Assembly (NCBI GenBank): GCA_003506795.1
Contig: DNYO01000233.1
Coordinates: forward strand, 1 to 19,348
DNA from: Deltaproteobacteria bacterium
GTDB taxonomy: Bacteria; Desulfobacterota; Syntrophorhabdia; Syntrophorhabdales; Syntrophorhabdaceae
Reading direction: 5' to 3'
DNA length: 19,348 bases
In this document: in pieces, positions 6,133 through 15,268 of the stretch
Position numbering within the stretch: the stretch's first letter is position 1
Layout: every line of letters starts with the position of its first letter
Notes under the pieces: generated by a model
The model's input: the letters and a program-made list of their open reading frames with translations, nothing else
Databases searched by the model: none
Told to the model about the DNA's origin: nothing
Position numbers and translations under genes: made by a program

Positions 6133-8727
6133 ATGGGTATCGGGATCGTAACGAAACATCTCATCAACCTGATCGCCAAACAGGTCAACGATAACGGCCT
6201 TGTGGTCTGGTATGATCCGGATGGCGTCTATGCAGACGTCCTACCTTCCTTGAACCTGTCCGACACCGATGTCCTCTGCTATCAAGGCAGCTTTATCGAG
6301 TTGCGTTGGAAGATTGACCAAAGGCATCTCATGGACGGTGAAGAACCCCCGCGGTTGGTGGTTTATGTGCCGATGGCCCAGGACGGGACGCACCACGCAC
6401 TGATCGAACTGGAGACGGCTGGCGTAGTCATGCAGCCCGGCCAGCAGCCGCCGGCACGCAACACCCGCTTGGCTGTTGTGGCCCGCAATGCCTTGAAGGG
6501 TGTTCTCAGTGAAGACGCTATCGTTTATGTTGAAAAACAAGTCGAAGCGGGGAGGCTCACTATAGCTGATCTCGATGCCTTGGCTGACAAAGGTGGTGAG
6601 ATTTCTAAGGGGGTGATTGCCCTCATCTTTGGCACCGGCAACCCACAGGAGGTCGCCCTATCTTTTCTCGACAATGATCGTCTTGACGAGAGCATTACTA
6701 AAAAGGACGCGAAGGGCGAACTTGCGGAACTTCTACGGCATGACTTCGGTTTCGACGCCCCTGATGGCGCGGAGTTGGACGACCTCCGCCAACGGCTGGC
6801 CCGGCACGTCTTGATGACCGATCTCATTTCAGGACTTGGTAAGACTGCACCGTCCAGTCTGTCATCGGTTCTTGTCGCCTCAGCACCGGCTACCACTGCC
6901 GCATGCGTTGAACTGGCCCGGGCGTGGCGTTTGCGCCGTGACCGGCGTGAAAGCTACGTGGCCGCAGCTCTCCGGGTGGAACAGGAGTTCAATATAGCTG
7001 CCTTGACGTTCGAGTCTGAGGCGATGGTCAATATCGAAACCTTCCCGGCTATTGAGGGGGCGCTGTTGAGATATGCCGAAAACCGGCTTCTGGAAAAAAC
7101 AGACGGCGATATGTTGACCCTGGCCGAGTCCCGCAAGGCCGGCTTCTGGTGCGATGCGGAACCGAAACTTCAGGCTCGGTGGGCGCTCGTTGCTGCCGCT
7201 GCCGAGGTACTGCTGGAGGCTGAGCGCGTCGAGAAGGCGCTGAAAAAATCTCCGCAGTCGATCACCGGGATGATCAAGGAATATGCCGAGGGTGCGGAGC
7301 CCTGGTGTCTGCTTGATACTCAACATCGTCACATGGAGAGCCGCTGGTACAACTTCGAGCCCCATGGCGACGACCACGACAGCATCGAGAAACTGGTGAT
7401 CCAGGCCAGACGGCGTTACGTGGCGGTAGGCTCTGAGATCGCCCGGCAATTCCTGACGGAACTGCAGAAAAAAGCGCCAGATAAGAGTATTGCGCGCCAG
7501 CGCGAGGTTTTCGAGAACCACGTCAAGCCATTCCTCGCCGAGAAGAAGACCGCCTATGTATGGGTGGATGCGCTTCGGTTCGAAATGGGCCGGGAGCTGG
7601 CCCGCTTGCTCAGGGAAGACTTCGAGGTGGACCTCTATCCGGCCCTCGCGGCCGTGCCGACTGTGACCGAGATCGGCATGGCGGCGCTGCTGCCCGGCGC
7701 TCAGGGCGATTCAAAGGTCGTGACGGCGGGCAGCGGAAAACTGGCGTTGGAGATCAACGGGACTGTCATTAAGGATCGCAAGGACCGGTTGACGCTTCTG
7801 AAGAAGCATGCGGGCGTGGAGGTCTTTGACACCAAGTTGGACAATCTCCTGCCCAAGCCCTCCAAGAAGGTTCGCGAGGGCATCGAAAACGCGCAGTTGA
7901 TCCTTGTGACATCGCAAGAGATTGATGAACTCTGCGAGCAGGACAACATCACCCAGGCACGCAGACAGATGGACGGTATCCTGAACGACCTGCGGCGAGG
8001 CGTTCGAATGCTCATTGATATGGGCATTGAGCGCATCGTCCTGGCGGCTGACCATGGACATCTCTTCGTCGATGAACTGAGCGAAGACATGAAGGTGGAC
8101 TCGCCGGGCGGCGAGACCGCGGACCTCCATCGCCGGGTTTGGGTGGGGCATGGGGGCAATGCGGACGATGCCTTCCTGCGTGCGCCTCTCAACGCGCTCG
8201 GCATACAGGGCGACTTCGACTTGGCCACGCCCTGGACCTTCGCCTGCTTTAAGTGCAAGGGGGGTGCCAAGGCCTATTTCCATGGCGGACTTTCACCACA
8301 GGAATTGCTGGTGCCAGTCATGATTTTAAGTCCGTCGTCCAAACCATCCGCTGGTCCGCCGGTAGGTATCACCTGGACGCTCGTTCCGGGAAGTCAAAAA
8401 CTTACGACCCGGTTCTTCTCTGTTCAAATAGAGGGCGTGAACTCAGAATTGTTCGACATCGCACCGCCGAAAGTCCGTGTTGAACTGCGAGCGAAAGGAA
8501 AGATTGTTTCGCGTGCCGTCAGTGCGTCCTACGGTTTCGAAGAGGCCACAGGCGATGTGGCGTTGCGCAACGATGCGAGCGATTCCAAGAGAATAGCACC
8601 CAATACGATCACTCTCATGATCACCGAGGAGCCGGACCAGAAGAATGTCGGGTTATACTTGCTTAATGCCGTGACCGGAGCTGAATTGTCACGGCTGGAG
8701 AAAATCGAAGTGTCTATCGCAATGTAA
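6133..8727 (+). CDS. pglZ: PglZ, BREX alkaline-phosphatase-superfamily protein
   Basis: An 864-aa protein. The N-terminal half is variable and helical. The PglZ core begins with VWVDALRFEMGRELA (from ~residue 476), which holds the first metal-binding Asp (D479) of the phosphatase-like fold. It continues to AADHGHLF (638-645), carrying the Asp-His-x-His metal ligands, and then HRRVWVGHGG. PglZ is the one gene shared by nearly all BREX types; it is needed for exclusion and works with PglX. I prefer the ATG at 6133 over a TTG at 6109, because translation then begins MGIGIVTKHLINL and a purine-rich GATAGGGAAAAAGG lies just upstream. An 83-bp gap separates it from the ATPase gene, so a local promoter or processing site is possible, though I see no clear box. 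It reads into brxL after a 10-bp gap. Confidence 0.85.
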   Translation: MGIGIVTKHLINLIAKQVNDNGLVVWYDPDGVYADVLPSLNLSDTDVLCYQGSFIELRWKIDQRHLMDGEEPPRLVVYVPMAQDGTHHALIELETAGVVMQPGQQPPARNTRLAVVARNALKGVLSEDAIVYVEKQVEAGRLTIADLDALADKGGEISKGVIALIFGTGNPQEVALSFLDNDRLDESITKKDAKGELAELLRHDFGFDAPDGAELDDLRQRLARHVLMTDLISGLGKTAPSSLSSVLVASAPATTAACVELARAWRLRRDRRESYVAAALRVEQEFNIAALTFESEAMVNIETFPAIEGALLRYAENRLLEKTDGDMLTLAESRKAGFWCDAEPKLQARWALVAAAAEVLLEAERVEKALKKSPQSITGMIKEYAEGAEPWCLLDTQHRHMESRWYNFEPHGDDHDSIEKLVIQARRRYVAVGSEIARQFLTELQKKAPDKSIARQREVFENHVKPFLAEKKTAYVWVDALRFEMGRELARLLREDFEVDLYPALAAVPTVTEIGMAALLPGAQGDSKVVTAGSGKLALEINGTVIKDRKDRLTLLKKHAGVEVFDTKLDNLLPKPSKKVREGIENAQLILVTSQEIDELCEQDNITQARRQMDGILNDLRRGVRMLIDMGIERIVLAADHGHLFVDELSEDMKVDSPGGETADLHRRVWVGHGGNADDAFLRAPLNALGIQGDFDLATPWTFACFKCKGGAKAYFHGGLSPQELLVPVMILSPSSKPSAGPPVGITWTLVPGSQKLTTRFFSVQIEGVNSELFDIAPPKVRVELRAKGKIVSRAVSASYGFEEATGDVALRNDASDSKRIAPNTITLMITEEPDQKNVGLYLLNAVTGAELSRLEKIEVSIAM

Positions 8728-8737
8728 GGGATGAACG

Positions 8738-10765
8738 ATGCCTGAACTTGATCGCAAATCAGCCAGAGTTTTTGCCGGGAAGGTGGTTCGCAAGGACCTT
8801 GTCCGAAAGGTGAAGGTCGGGGCGAACGTGCCGGTCTTTGTCCTTGAGTATCTTCTCGGCAAGTATTGCGCCACCGATGACGCGGCTGCCATCGAGGCGG
8901 GGCTTCGCGTCGTGAACACCACGATCAGTTCCAACTTCGTCCGACCCGATGAAGCCAACAAGGCGCAGTCGATGGTCAAGGACAAGGGCAAGCACACGCT
9001 CATCGATAAGGTGAAGGTCCGCTATCTTTCGGACGACGATAAATATTGGGCAGAGCTGCTTAACTTCGGCCACAAGTTCGTCCATGTGCCGGAGCACTTC
9101 TTGCGCGAATACGACCGGCTTCTCATGGGCGGCATCTGGGCCCAGATTGACATCCGTCATCAATACGACGAGGATGCCAAGGGCAAGCGGAGCCCCTTCT
9201 GGATTGACAGCTTAAAACCTATTCAGATCGCATCGTTCGACCTGGCTGAGTACCAGAACTGTCGTCGTGAGTTTTCGGCGAACGAGTGGCTTGACCTGCT
9301 CCTGCGAACCATCGGTCTTGAACCGCAGAACTTCGACCGCCGGCTCAAGATGATGTTCCTCGTCCGGATGATCCCGCTCTGCGAACACAACTTCAACCTC
9401 GTGGAGCTGGGACCTCGAGGTACGGGCAAGAGTTACGCATATCAGGAGCTGTCACCATACACCATCCTCCTGACCGGCCCCACGACCGTCGCCAACCTCT
9501 TCTACAACATGGCGAGTGGAAAGATGGGGCTGGTGGGCATCTGGGACGCCATCGCCTTCGATGAGGTGGCCGATCTCCAGAAGATGCCGAAAGAGGTGGT
9601 CACGACACTCAAGACCTATTGCGAATCCGGCATGTTTGCCCGAGGGAAAGACGCTCTCACAGGTATGGCCTCCATCGCGATGTTCGGCAATACCAACCAG
9701 GCGGTCGACGTCATGGTGCGCTCCTCACATTTGTTCATGCCCATGCCGGAGGTGATCCGCGAGGACATGGCCTTCCTTGACCGTCTCCATTTTTACATCC
9801 CCGGCTGGGAAGTTCCGAAGATGCGGGTCGAGTATTTTACCGACCATTACGGATTCGTGGTTGATTACCTTGCGGAGGCGCTCCGCGAGCTGCGAAAACA
9901 TAACTTCACTGAAGCGATAGACCGGCATTTCTCGCTTGGTTCTCATCTTAATGCCCGAGACGTGAAAGCGGTCCGGAAAACGGTTTCAGGCCTGATCAAG
10001 CTCATCTATCCCCATGGTGAGATGAGCCGCGATGAGCTTGCAGAGATTACAGAGCTCGCCATCGAGGGTCGGCGACGTGTCAAGGAACAACTCAAGAAGC
10101 TCGGTTCCTTTGAATATCACCAGACTTCGTTTTCATACATAGACAACGATACGCGCGAGGAGAGATTCGTCGGGGTCCCGGAACAGGGGGGGCGCGACAT
10201 GATCGCGTCCGACCCGCTTGCCCCTGGGTCGGTGTACACCGCCTCCGTGGATGACCAGGGTAAGGTTGGTCTCTACCGCCTTGAGGTCGGCTGCTCTCCC
10301 GGAACAGGGAAACTCAAGATCGCCGGGGGCATCGATGGAACAATGCGCGAATCGATCCAGCGGGCTTTCGCCTACCTGGCAGCGCAGAAGGTCAAGATAG
10401 GTATTTCTCAGCAGGTAGATACGACGGACTTCCATGTGGAAGGCATAGACCTGCTCAGTAATCACGTGCCTTGTGAAGCCGGCGTTGCGCTCATCGTGGC
10501 AGTGTACTCCGCCATCAAGAAACAGTCGGTTTTGGCGGGGCTCGTGATACTTGGGGACATGAGCATCCAGGGCAATATTAAGTCCCTTCGATCTCTGGTG
10601 GAGCCTCTCCAGGTCAGCATGGAGAACGGGGCGCGCCGTGCGCTGGTTCCATTGGAAAACAAGCGCAATTTCCTGGAGGTTTCTGGAGACATCGTAGAAC
10701 GGGTCGATCCCATCTTCTTCTCGGACCCCATGACTGCGGCGATGAAAGCATTGGGGATGACGTAG
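8738..10765 (+). CDS. brxL: BrxL, BREX AAA+ protein with Lon-like C-terminal domain
   Basis: A 675-aa protein. The AAA+ core has Walker A GPRGTGKS (225-232), Walker B IAFDE (272-276) and a sensor-1-like MFGNTNQ. The C-terminal domain is Lon-protease-like (from ~530): HVEGIDLL, then VPCEAGVALIVAVYSA where Lon has GPSAG, and ALVPLENKRNF resembling Lon's IPFENKRDL. At the catalytic positions the Ser is Glu (E580), and the Lys appears to be Val about 41 residues on, so proteolysis is doubtful. BrxL is required for phage exclusion in type 1 and type 4 BREX and is described as a DNA-binding AAA+ ring. The ATG at 8738 is preceded by AAGGG (8726-8730). Its position directly after pglZ matches the usual type 1 gene order. 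Confidence 0.88.
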   Translation: MPELDRKSARVFAGKVVRKDLVRKVKVGANVPVFVLEYLLGKYCATDDAAAIEAGLRVVNTTISSNFVRPDEANKAQSMVKDKGKHTLIDKVKVRYLSDDDKYWAELLNFGHKFVHVPEHFLREYDRLLMGGIWAQIDIRHQYDEDAKGKRSPFWIDSLKPIQIASFDLAEYQNCRREFSANEWLDLLLRTIGLEPQNFDRRLKMMFLVRMIPLCEHNFNLVELGPRGTGKSYAYQELSPYTILLTGPTTVANLFYNMASGKMGLVGIWDAIAFDEVADLQKMPKEVVTTLKTYCESGMFARGKDALTGMASIAMFGNTNQAVDVMVRSSHLFMPMPEVIREDMAFLDRLHFYIPGWEVPKMRVEYFTDHYGFVVDYLAEALRELRKHNFTEAIDRHFSLGSHLNARDVKAVRKTVSGLIKLIYPHGEMSRDELAEITELAIEGRRRVKEQLKKLGSFEYHQTSFSYIDNDTREERFVGVPEQGGRDMIASDPLAPGSVYTASVDDQGKVGLYRLEVGCSPGTGKLKIAGGIDGTMRESIQRAFAYLAAQKVKIGISQQVDTTDFHVEGIDLLSNHVPCEAGVALIVAVYSAIKKQSVLAGLVILGDMSIQGNIKSLRSLVEPLQVSMENGARRALVPLENKRNFLEVSGDIVERVDPIFFSDPMTAAMKALGMT

Positions 10766-10804
10766 ACGTATTCGGACTCAAACGAGGAATGAAACAGGCA
10801 GATC

Positions 10805-11062
10805 ATGACTAACGAAGAAATTGCCAGATTCTTCAATAACGCGAGGCCCCACATTCAGGGCAATTCGAACCTGCGCGACCCCCAGGTTGAGGGATGGTTC
10901 CGAACGCGCCAACACTTCCGGAACAGCACAGATCACAGCATTCTACCGAAAGTGCCTTTTGAATCTGCCAGCCGGAAGAAGCAGCCTTTTCACTCAGGCG
11001 GCATGCGTGTCTGGATGCGCGATTGTTTAGAATTACAGGGAGATAACCCATGCACAAAATGA
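10805..11062 (+). pseudogene. N-terminal remnant of a probable DEAD/DEAH helicase
   Basis: An 85-codon frame. Residues 1-~42 (EEIARFFNNARPHIQGN ... DPQVEGWFRTRQHF) read like the N-terminus of defence-associated superfamily 2 helicases. In those, a 'GWF.R..HF' segment is followed within ~15 residues by the strand and P-loop of motif I (PVGCGKTG type). No P-loop appears here in any of the three frames before 11050, and the remaining ~40 residues look unrelated. A deletion that removed the helicase body would explain this. The frame overlaps the start of the next gene by 13 bases, so transcription could continue through it. It could instead be a real small protein; the family assignment is from memory of the motif. 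Confidence 0.4.
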
Positions 11063-12186
11063 CATTTTTCCCGTTGGGAAACGCTGACTGCTGTCGCATT
11101 GATTTGGAGTGCGGCAAAAAACTCCTCTTTGATTTCGCGGATACTCGTGATCCAGAGGATGAGAACGACCTACGTTGCGATCTTACCAAGGAACTCCGGG
11201 AAGACCTCGAGGAATGCAATCGCGACTATTTTGATGTCGTGGCATTTAGCCACCTCGATAAGGACCACTTCAGTGGTGCAACGGAATTCTTCTACTTGGA
11301 GCACGCTAAGAAATATCAGGGCGAAGACCGAATAAAAATGAATGTCATGTGGGTGCCTGCTGCCCTCATTACTGAGCAAGGTCCTGATGATGACGAGGCT
11401 CGCATCCTCCAGAAAGAGGCGCGTCACCGCTTTCGAGAAGGGAAAGGCATCCGTGTTTTTTCGCGTCCGGAACGCTTAAGGCAATGGTGCGAGGAGAACG
11501 GCATCAAACTCGATGACCGGATTAGAATGATTACTGATGCGGGGGAACTTGCTCCCGAATTTTCACTCTCCACAGATAAGGTCGAGTTTTTCGTTCACTC
11601 GCCGTTTGCTGTACGCCAGGACGAAAACACCGTCGAGGACCGAAACGAAGATTCCCTTGTGATGCAAGTCACCTTCGAGATCGACATGGTCCAGACGAAG
11701 GCCATGCTTTTAGCCGATTCAACTCACGAGATATTGTCGGACATCGTGGATATAACAAGAAGTAAGGGCAACGACCATCGTCTCGAATGGGACATTGCCA
11801 AACTTCCACACCATTGTAGTTACCTGTCAATCGGTCCTGAAAAAGGCGAGAGCAAGACCAAGGCTGTTGAACAGGTCGAATGGCTGTACAAGGAGCAGGG
11901 ACAAGACGGGGCCATTGCGGTTTCAACGAGTAAGCCGATTCCCGATGCTGGCACGGATGAGGATAAGGATAAGGATGATCAGCCTCCGCACCGCCAAGCA
12001 GCCGAGTATTACAAGGAAGTTGCTACCGCCCTCCGCGGACAGTTCGTAGTTACAATGGAGCACCCGACGTCTAAGGCCCCGAAGCCTATAGTGATCGAAA
12101 TCGGGAGAACCAAAGGAACACTCAAGAAAAGTGTTCTCGGGGCAGCCTATGTTGCCACCTCACAGCGCGCCCCGCGGGCAGGCTAA
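11050..12186 (+). CDS. Metallo-beta-lactamase fold hydrolase (ComEC/Rec2-like) with C-terminal glycine
   Basis: A 378-aa protein. The metal motif is SHLDKDHFSG (67-76), an HxDxDH form of the MBL signature. Later ligands are probably LLADSTHE (220-227) and LPHHCSYLS (252-260). The N-terminus (FFPLGNADCCRIDL) matches ComEC/Rec2-type MBL domains, whose members include nucleases and phosphodiesterases; the substrate is unknown. After the fold there is a low-complexity charged insert (DEDKDKDD, ~300-312) and a basic tail ending QRAPRAG. The terminal glycine is notable because the next gene, 5 bp downstream, encodes an E2-E1-JAB protein that would activate a C-terminal residue. The ATG at 11050 follows CAGGGAGA (11036-11043). 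Confidence 0.8.
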   Translation: MHKMTFFPLGNADCCRIDLECGKKLLFDFADTRDPEDENDLRCDLTKELREDLEECNRDYFDVVAFSHLDKDHFSGATEFFYLEHAKKYQGEDRIKMNVMWVPAALITEQGPDDDEARILQKEARHRFREGKGIRVFSRPERLRQWCEENGIKLDDRIRMITDAGELAPEFSLSTDKVEFFVHSPFAVRQDENTVEDRNEDSLVMQVTFEIDMVQTKAMLLADSTHEILSDIVDITRSKGNDHRLEWDIAKLPHHCSYLSIGPEKGESKTKAVEQVEWLYKEQGQDGAIAVSTSKPIPDAGTDEDKDKDDQPPHRQAAEYYKEVATALRGQFVVTMEHPTSKAPKPIVIEIGRTKGTLKKSVLGAAYVATSQRAPRAG

Positions 12187-12191
12187 AGCGA

Positions 12192-14483
12192 ATGGAAACC
12201 GATTTTTTTGAAGCAGATGGCGAAATCGTGCGTTTAGACCAGCTTGAAATCGAGAAGGTTCGTGACCTCGTGCTCATGCTGGATGAATGTAAGATTCCGT
12301 TTGCCAGCCCTGTAGAATGCCGAAAAATGGGTACCCTCGAGACGGTCGTCTTCAATGTGGAGGTTGAGGTGCCTCAGTTATGCCGCTATCCCGTCAGTCC
12401 GTCAGAGAGAATTGCTGCGACCTTTCACAAGGATGATAGCACCTTCCCAATTGTTCACGCACTGCGAAAAGACTTTCCACAGGTTCCCCATCTCAACCTT
12501 CACATTCAAGAATTCCCGCGAAATCTTTGCATCTACTCCGAACGATATGAAGACATTAAACGTCGTTGGACATCCCCACGTTTCGTTCATCGAATTCGGG
12601 ATTGGCTTGCACTCACCGCGAGAGGAGAGCTCCATCAGGAGGATCAACCCTTAGAACAAATTCTAATTGACTACGTTGGGCATCTTGTGCTTCCAGACCG
12701 TCTCTTAGAAGAAGCCGATGACGCCCGACCGATTTTTATTGGTAGTGTTCGTCCGGTTGAGAAAGAGAAGCTATTTTTGATTGCTCAACAACAGCAACCC
12801 CAAGATGGAGCGTTGAACATCATTGCCAGCGTACACCGATGTCCTCCTCAGACCCACGGGGTAATTTATAAGAGACCCATCACTTTAGCCGATCTGTCTG
12901 CTTTGGTTGATCGTGCAGGTCTTGATATTCTTGCTGAGCTACGGAGCCGCCTCAAGAATTGGCTGAATAACAAAAAGTCTATCCTCGACTCGCATATCCT
13001 TCTCGTCATCCAGTTCCCTAAAAGAAGAAGTGACGATGATGAGATTGAAGCTGTCGACACATGGGCTTTCTTTCTGGGAGATGCGGCAAGAACCGGAGAA
13101 AACGCTGGCGACCTACGAATACGTGATCTTGGTATCAGAATCGGGCTCTGGGACATACAAGATAAACAGGTTGGCCTCCTTCTCAGTCCAGACACGTCGA
13201 AACGTGGTGAGAATGTCGGTCTCGATGTCCTCAATGTATCTTTCCAGCTTACTCGCGTAACGGCTGCCAGCCTCAACGGCTTCAGTACGATGGACGACAT
13301 TCGAATTGTCGCGATTGGAGCCGGGGCTCTCGGTTCACAGACAATAATGAACCTTGCTCGCAGCGGCTTTGGGACCTGGACCATCGTTGATCACGACCGG
13401 CTAATGCCCCACAATATCGCGCGACATTTTCTGATTGGTCATTTTGTCGGATGGAAAAAAGCGGAGGCCATGGCATTGCTCGCGAACTCGATTGCCGGTG
13501 ATAAAGACCTTTTCACTGCATTATCGGTGGATGTGCTGGCACCCGGCGAACGGAATACAGATATCGTAAAAGCCTTCCAAAACGCAGAAGCAGTTTTGGA
13601 TATGTCCACGTCAATCGCTGTTGCGAGAAAAATAGTCCGTGACGTTGAAAGCGATGCACGGCGTATGTCCCTTTTTCTGACACCATCGGGACGCGCCCTT
13701 GTCTTGCTCGCTGAGGACAAAGGCAGGACGATGCCGCTGGATGCCCTTGAGATGCAATACTATAGGGCTGTAGCCAATAACAATAAGATAGAGAAACATT
13801 TCCAAACAACGGGAAACAGAAGCCGCTACGGACAATCCTGCCGAGACATCACCAGTACGCTTCCACAGAACCTCGTAGCGCTGCATGCTGCCATCGGAGC
13901 ACAGGCGATTAGAAATGCGATTGGCGATCACAGCGCCACCGCGGCTATCTGGCAAGAAGAAGGCTGTGGAAAAGTAGACCGGATTGATATTGAATTAGCC
14001 CCCGTGATTCATCATCGTACACAAAGCTGGAATGTAATCACCGATGAAGGCCTTTTACATAAGCTTGGCATGTTCCGTAAAGATAGACTCCCAAACGAGA
14101 CAGGCGGCGTTCTTCTCGGTTCTTTCGACCTGGATAGAAAAATTCTCTACATCGTTGACGCTTTGCCATCACCATCCGATAGCGAGGAGTGGCCAACGCT
14201 GTATATTCGTGGGCGTAAGGGGCTGAGGCAGGCAGTAAACGATTTAGAGGAAAAGACCCAAGGAATGCTTGAGTATATCGGCGAGTGGCATTCGCACCCT
14301 CCAAATGTGCGTGCGGCAGCTAGTGGTGACGATCTCAAGGTGTTCGCTTGGTTAACTGAGTTGATGCAGGCTGATGGATTGCCAGGATTGATGATGATCG
14401 TAGGGGACCCTGGACACACAAGCTGCTATGTTGGAGAAATCATGAAAGAAGAGAATCTTTTACCAGGGGTGTTCGATGAATAA
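12192..14483 (+). CDS. E2-E1-JAB fusion: ubiquitin-like conjugation and deconjugation enzyme (Cap2/Cap3-like)
   Basis: A 763-aa protein with three linked activities. Residues ~1-165 form an E2-like domain with candidate catalytic Cys113 in PRNLCIYSE followed by a W-rich helix, as in Cap2 of type II CBASS. Residues ~365-600 form a ThiF/E1 domain: GAGALGS (376-382), VDHDRLMPHNIARH (399-412) and candidate catalytic Cys550 in GQSCRDITSTLP. Residues ~605-763 form a JAB/JAMM metalloprotease resembling the VC0181/Cap3 family: E636 in NETGGVLLG, GEWHSHP with H700 and H702, and S711/D714. All key residues look intact. E2, E1 and JAB fused in one chain are known from bacterial Ubl-like operons, often beside MBL proteins; CBASS usually keeps JAB separate. 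No CD-NTase or Ubl gene is visible here. Confidence 0.85.
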   Translation: METDFFEADGEIVRLDQLEIEKVRDLVLMLDECKIPFASPVECRKMGTLETVVFNVEVEVPQLCRYPVSPSERIAATFHKDDSTFPIVHALRKDFPQVPHLNLHIQEFPRNLCIYSERYEDIKRRWTSPRFVHRIRDWLALTARGELHQEDQPLEQILIDYVGHLVLPDRLLEEADDARPIFIGSVRPVEKEKLFLIAQQQQPQDGALNIIASVHRCPPQTHGVIYKRPITLADLSALVDRAGLDILAELRSRLKNWLNNKKSILDSHILLVIQFPKRRSDDDEIEAVDTWAFFLGDAARTGENAGDLRIRDLGIRIGLWDIQDKQVGLLLSPDTSKRGENVGLDVLNVSFQLTRVTAASLNGFSTMDDIRIVAIGAGALGSQTIMNLARSGFGTWTIVDHDRLMPHNIARHFLIGHFVGWKKAEAMALLANSIAGDKDLFTALSVDVLAPGERNTDIVKAFQNAEAVLDMSTSIAVARKIVRDVESDARRMSLFLTPSGRALVLLAEDKGRTMPLDALEMQYYRAVANNNKIEKHFQTTGNRSRYGQSCRDITSTLPQNLVALHAAIGAQAIRNAIGDHSATAAIWQEEGCGKVDRIDIELAPVIHHRTQSWNVITDEGLLHKLGMFRKDRLPNETGGVLLGSFDLDRKILYIVDALPSPSDSEEWPTLYIRGRKGLRQAVNDLEEKTQGMLEYIGEWHSHPPNVRAAASGDDLKVFAWLTELMQADGLPGLMMIVGDPGHTSCYVGEIMKEENLLPGVFDE

Positions 14484-15234
14484 GTCATGGCTTAATTATT
14501 TCAACCTCAGCGCCCATTATGAAAGGAAGGCCCGGTTCCTCCCTGCAGTCCTTTCTCTCTTTCCGTTACTGCCTGTGGCCACTACGTTTGGCGTACCTCT
14601 ACTTGAATGGGGAAAATTGCTCATTGCTGGCGTGGGGCTTGGAGCGGTCGTGGCGGTTGCACTCTCGCATTTTGCGTCAGCATTCGGTAACCGTTTGCAG
14701 GACAAATTGTGGCCAGATTGGCCCCATGATGCTCCAACAAACCGGTGGCTCCATCCTGATGAGAAATCGGTCTCCATCCAACAAAAACAGCGCTGGTATC
14801 AAGCCATCATGAGTCTTGTTCAAATAGACATCCAAAAGGCCGTGGATGCTGCTGATCCGGATGTGCTCAAAGCGACGATCAATGATGCTGTTAAAGCGCT
14901 ACGGAGTAAAATGTGGAAAACTCCGGAAGCGGAACGTGTGCAGCTTCACAACGTTGATTATGGCTTTGCTCGAAATCTTACGGGGCTCCGGCCAGTCTGG
15001 ATGACTTTCGCTTTAATCAGCCTTGTGGGCTGTTGGTACGCATATATCTGGGAAACTGGTGCCATTTTATGGGCACTCGTTTCCACGACCATTGCCCTCG
15101 GAGCACTGGCAATGGCCATTTTGCTTCCGGCTTATGTACGCAAGAGGGCTCACTATTACGCGGAGAGTTTTTTTGGTGCTGTTGCCGCCTTGGGTGCATC
15201 AGGTCCGCAGACGCCAAAAAAGCTAAATGAGTAG
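14476..15234 (+). CDS. Four-helix membrane protein, possible effector
   Basis: A 252-aa protein. Hydrophobic segments lie at ~22-40, ~46-66, ~172-192 and ~196-217. A ~100-residue soluble region between the two helix pairs is rich in helix-forming and charged residues, and the tail is short. This two-plus-two hairpin layout places the loop and both termini on the same side, probably the cytoplasm. There is no signal peptide and I recognise no family. The ATG overlaps the E2-E1-JAB stop by 8 bases and is preceded by CAGGGGTG, so it belongs to the same operon. In CBASS and related systems small multi-helix membrane proteins serve as membrane-disrupting effectors. By position this protein is a candidate effector or a conjugation target; that is inference. 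Confidence 0.7.
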   Translation: MNKSWLNYFNLSAHYERKARFLPAVLSLFPLLPVATTFGVPLLEWGKLLIAGVGLGAVVAVALSHFASAFGNRLQDKLWPDWPHDAPTNRWLHPDEKSVSIQQKQRWYQAIMSLVQIDIQKAVDAADPDVLKATINDAVKALRSKMWKTPEAERVQLHNVDYGFARNLTGLRPVWMTFALISLVGCWYAYIWETGAILWALVSTTIALGALAMAILLPAYVRKRAHYYAESFFGAVAALGASGPQTPKKLNE

Positions 15235-15268
15235 GTAGGTTACGAGACATCAACGCAATGAGGCGACA

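Noticed and set aside
7701..8283. Long - strand frames opposite pglZ.
   Set aside because: They are shadows of the strongly supported + strand PglZ frame and have no recognisable domain.
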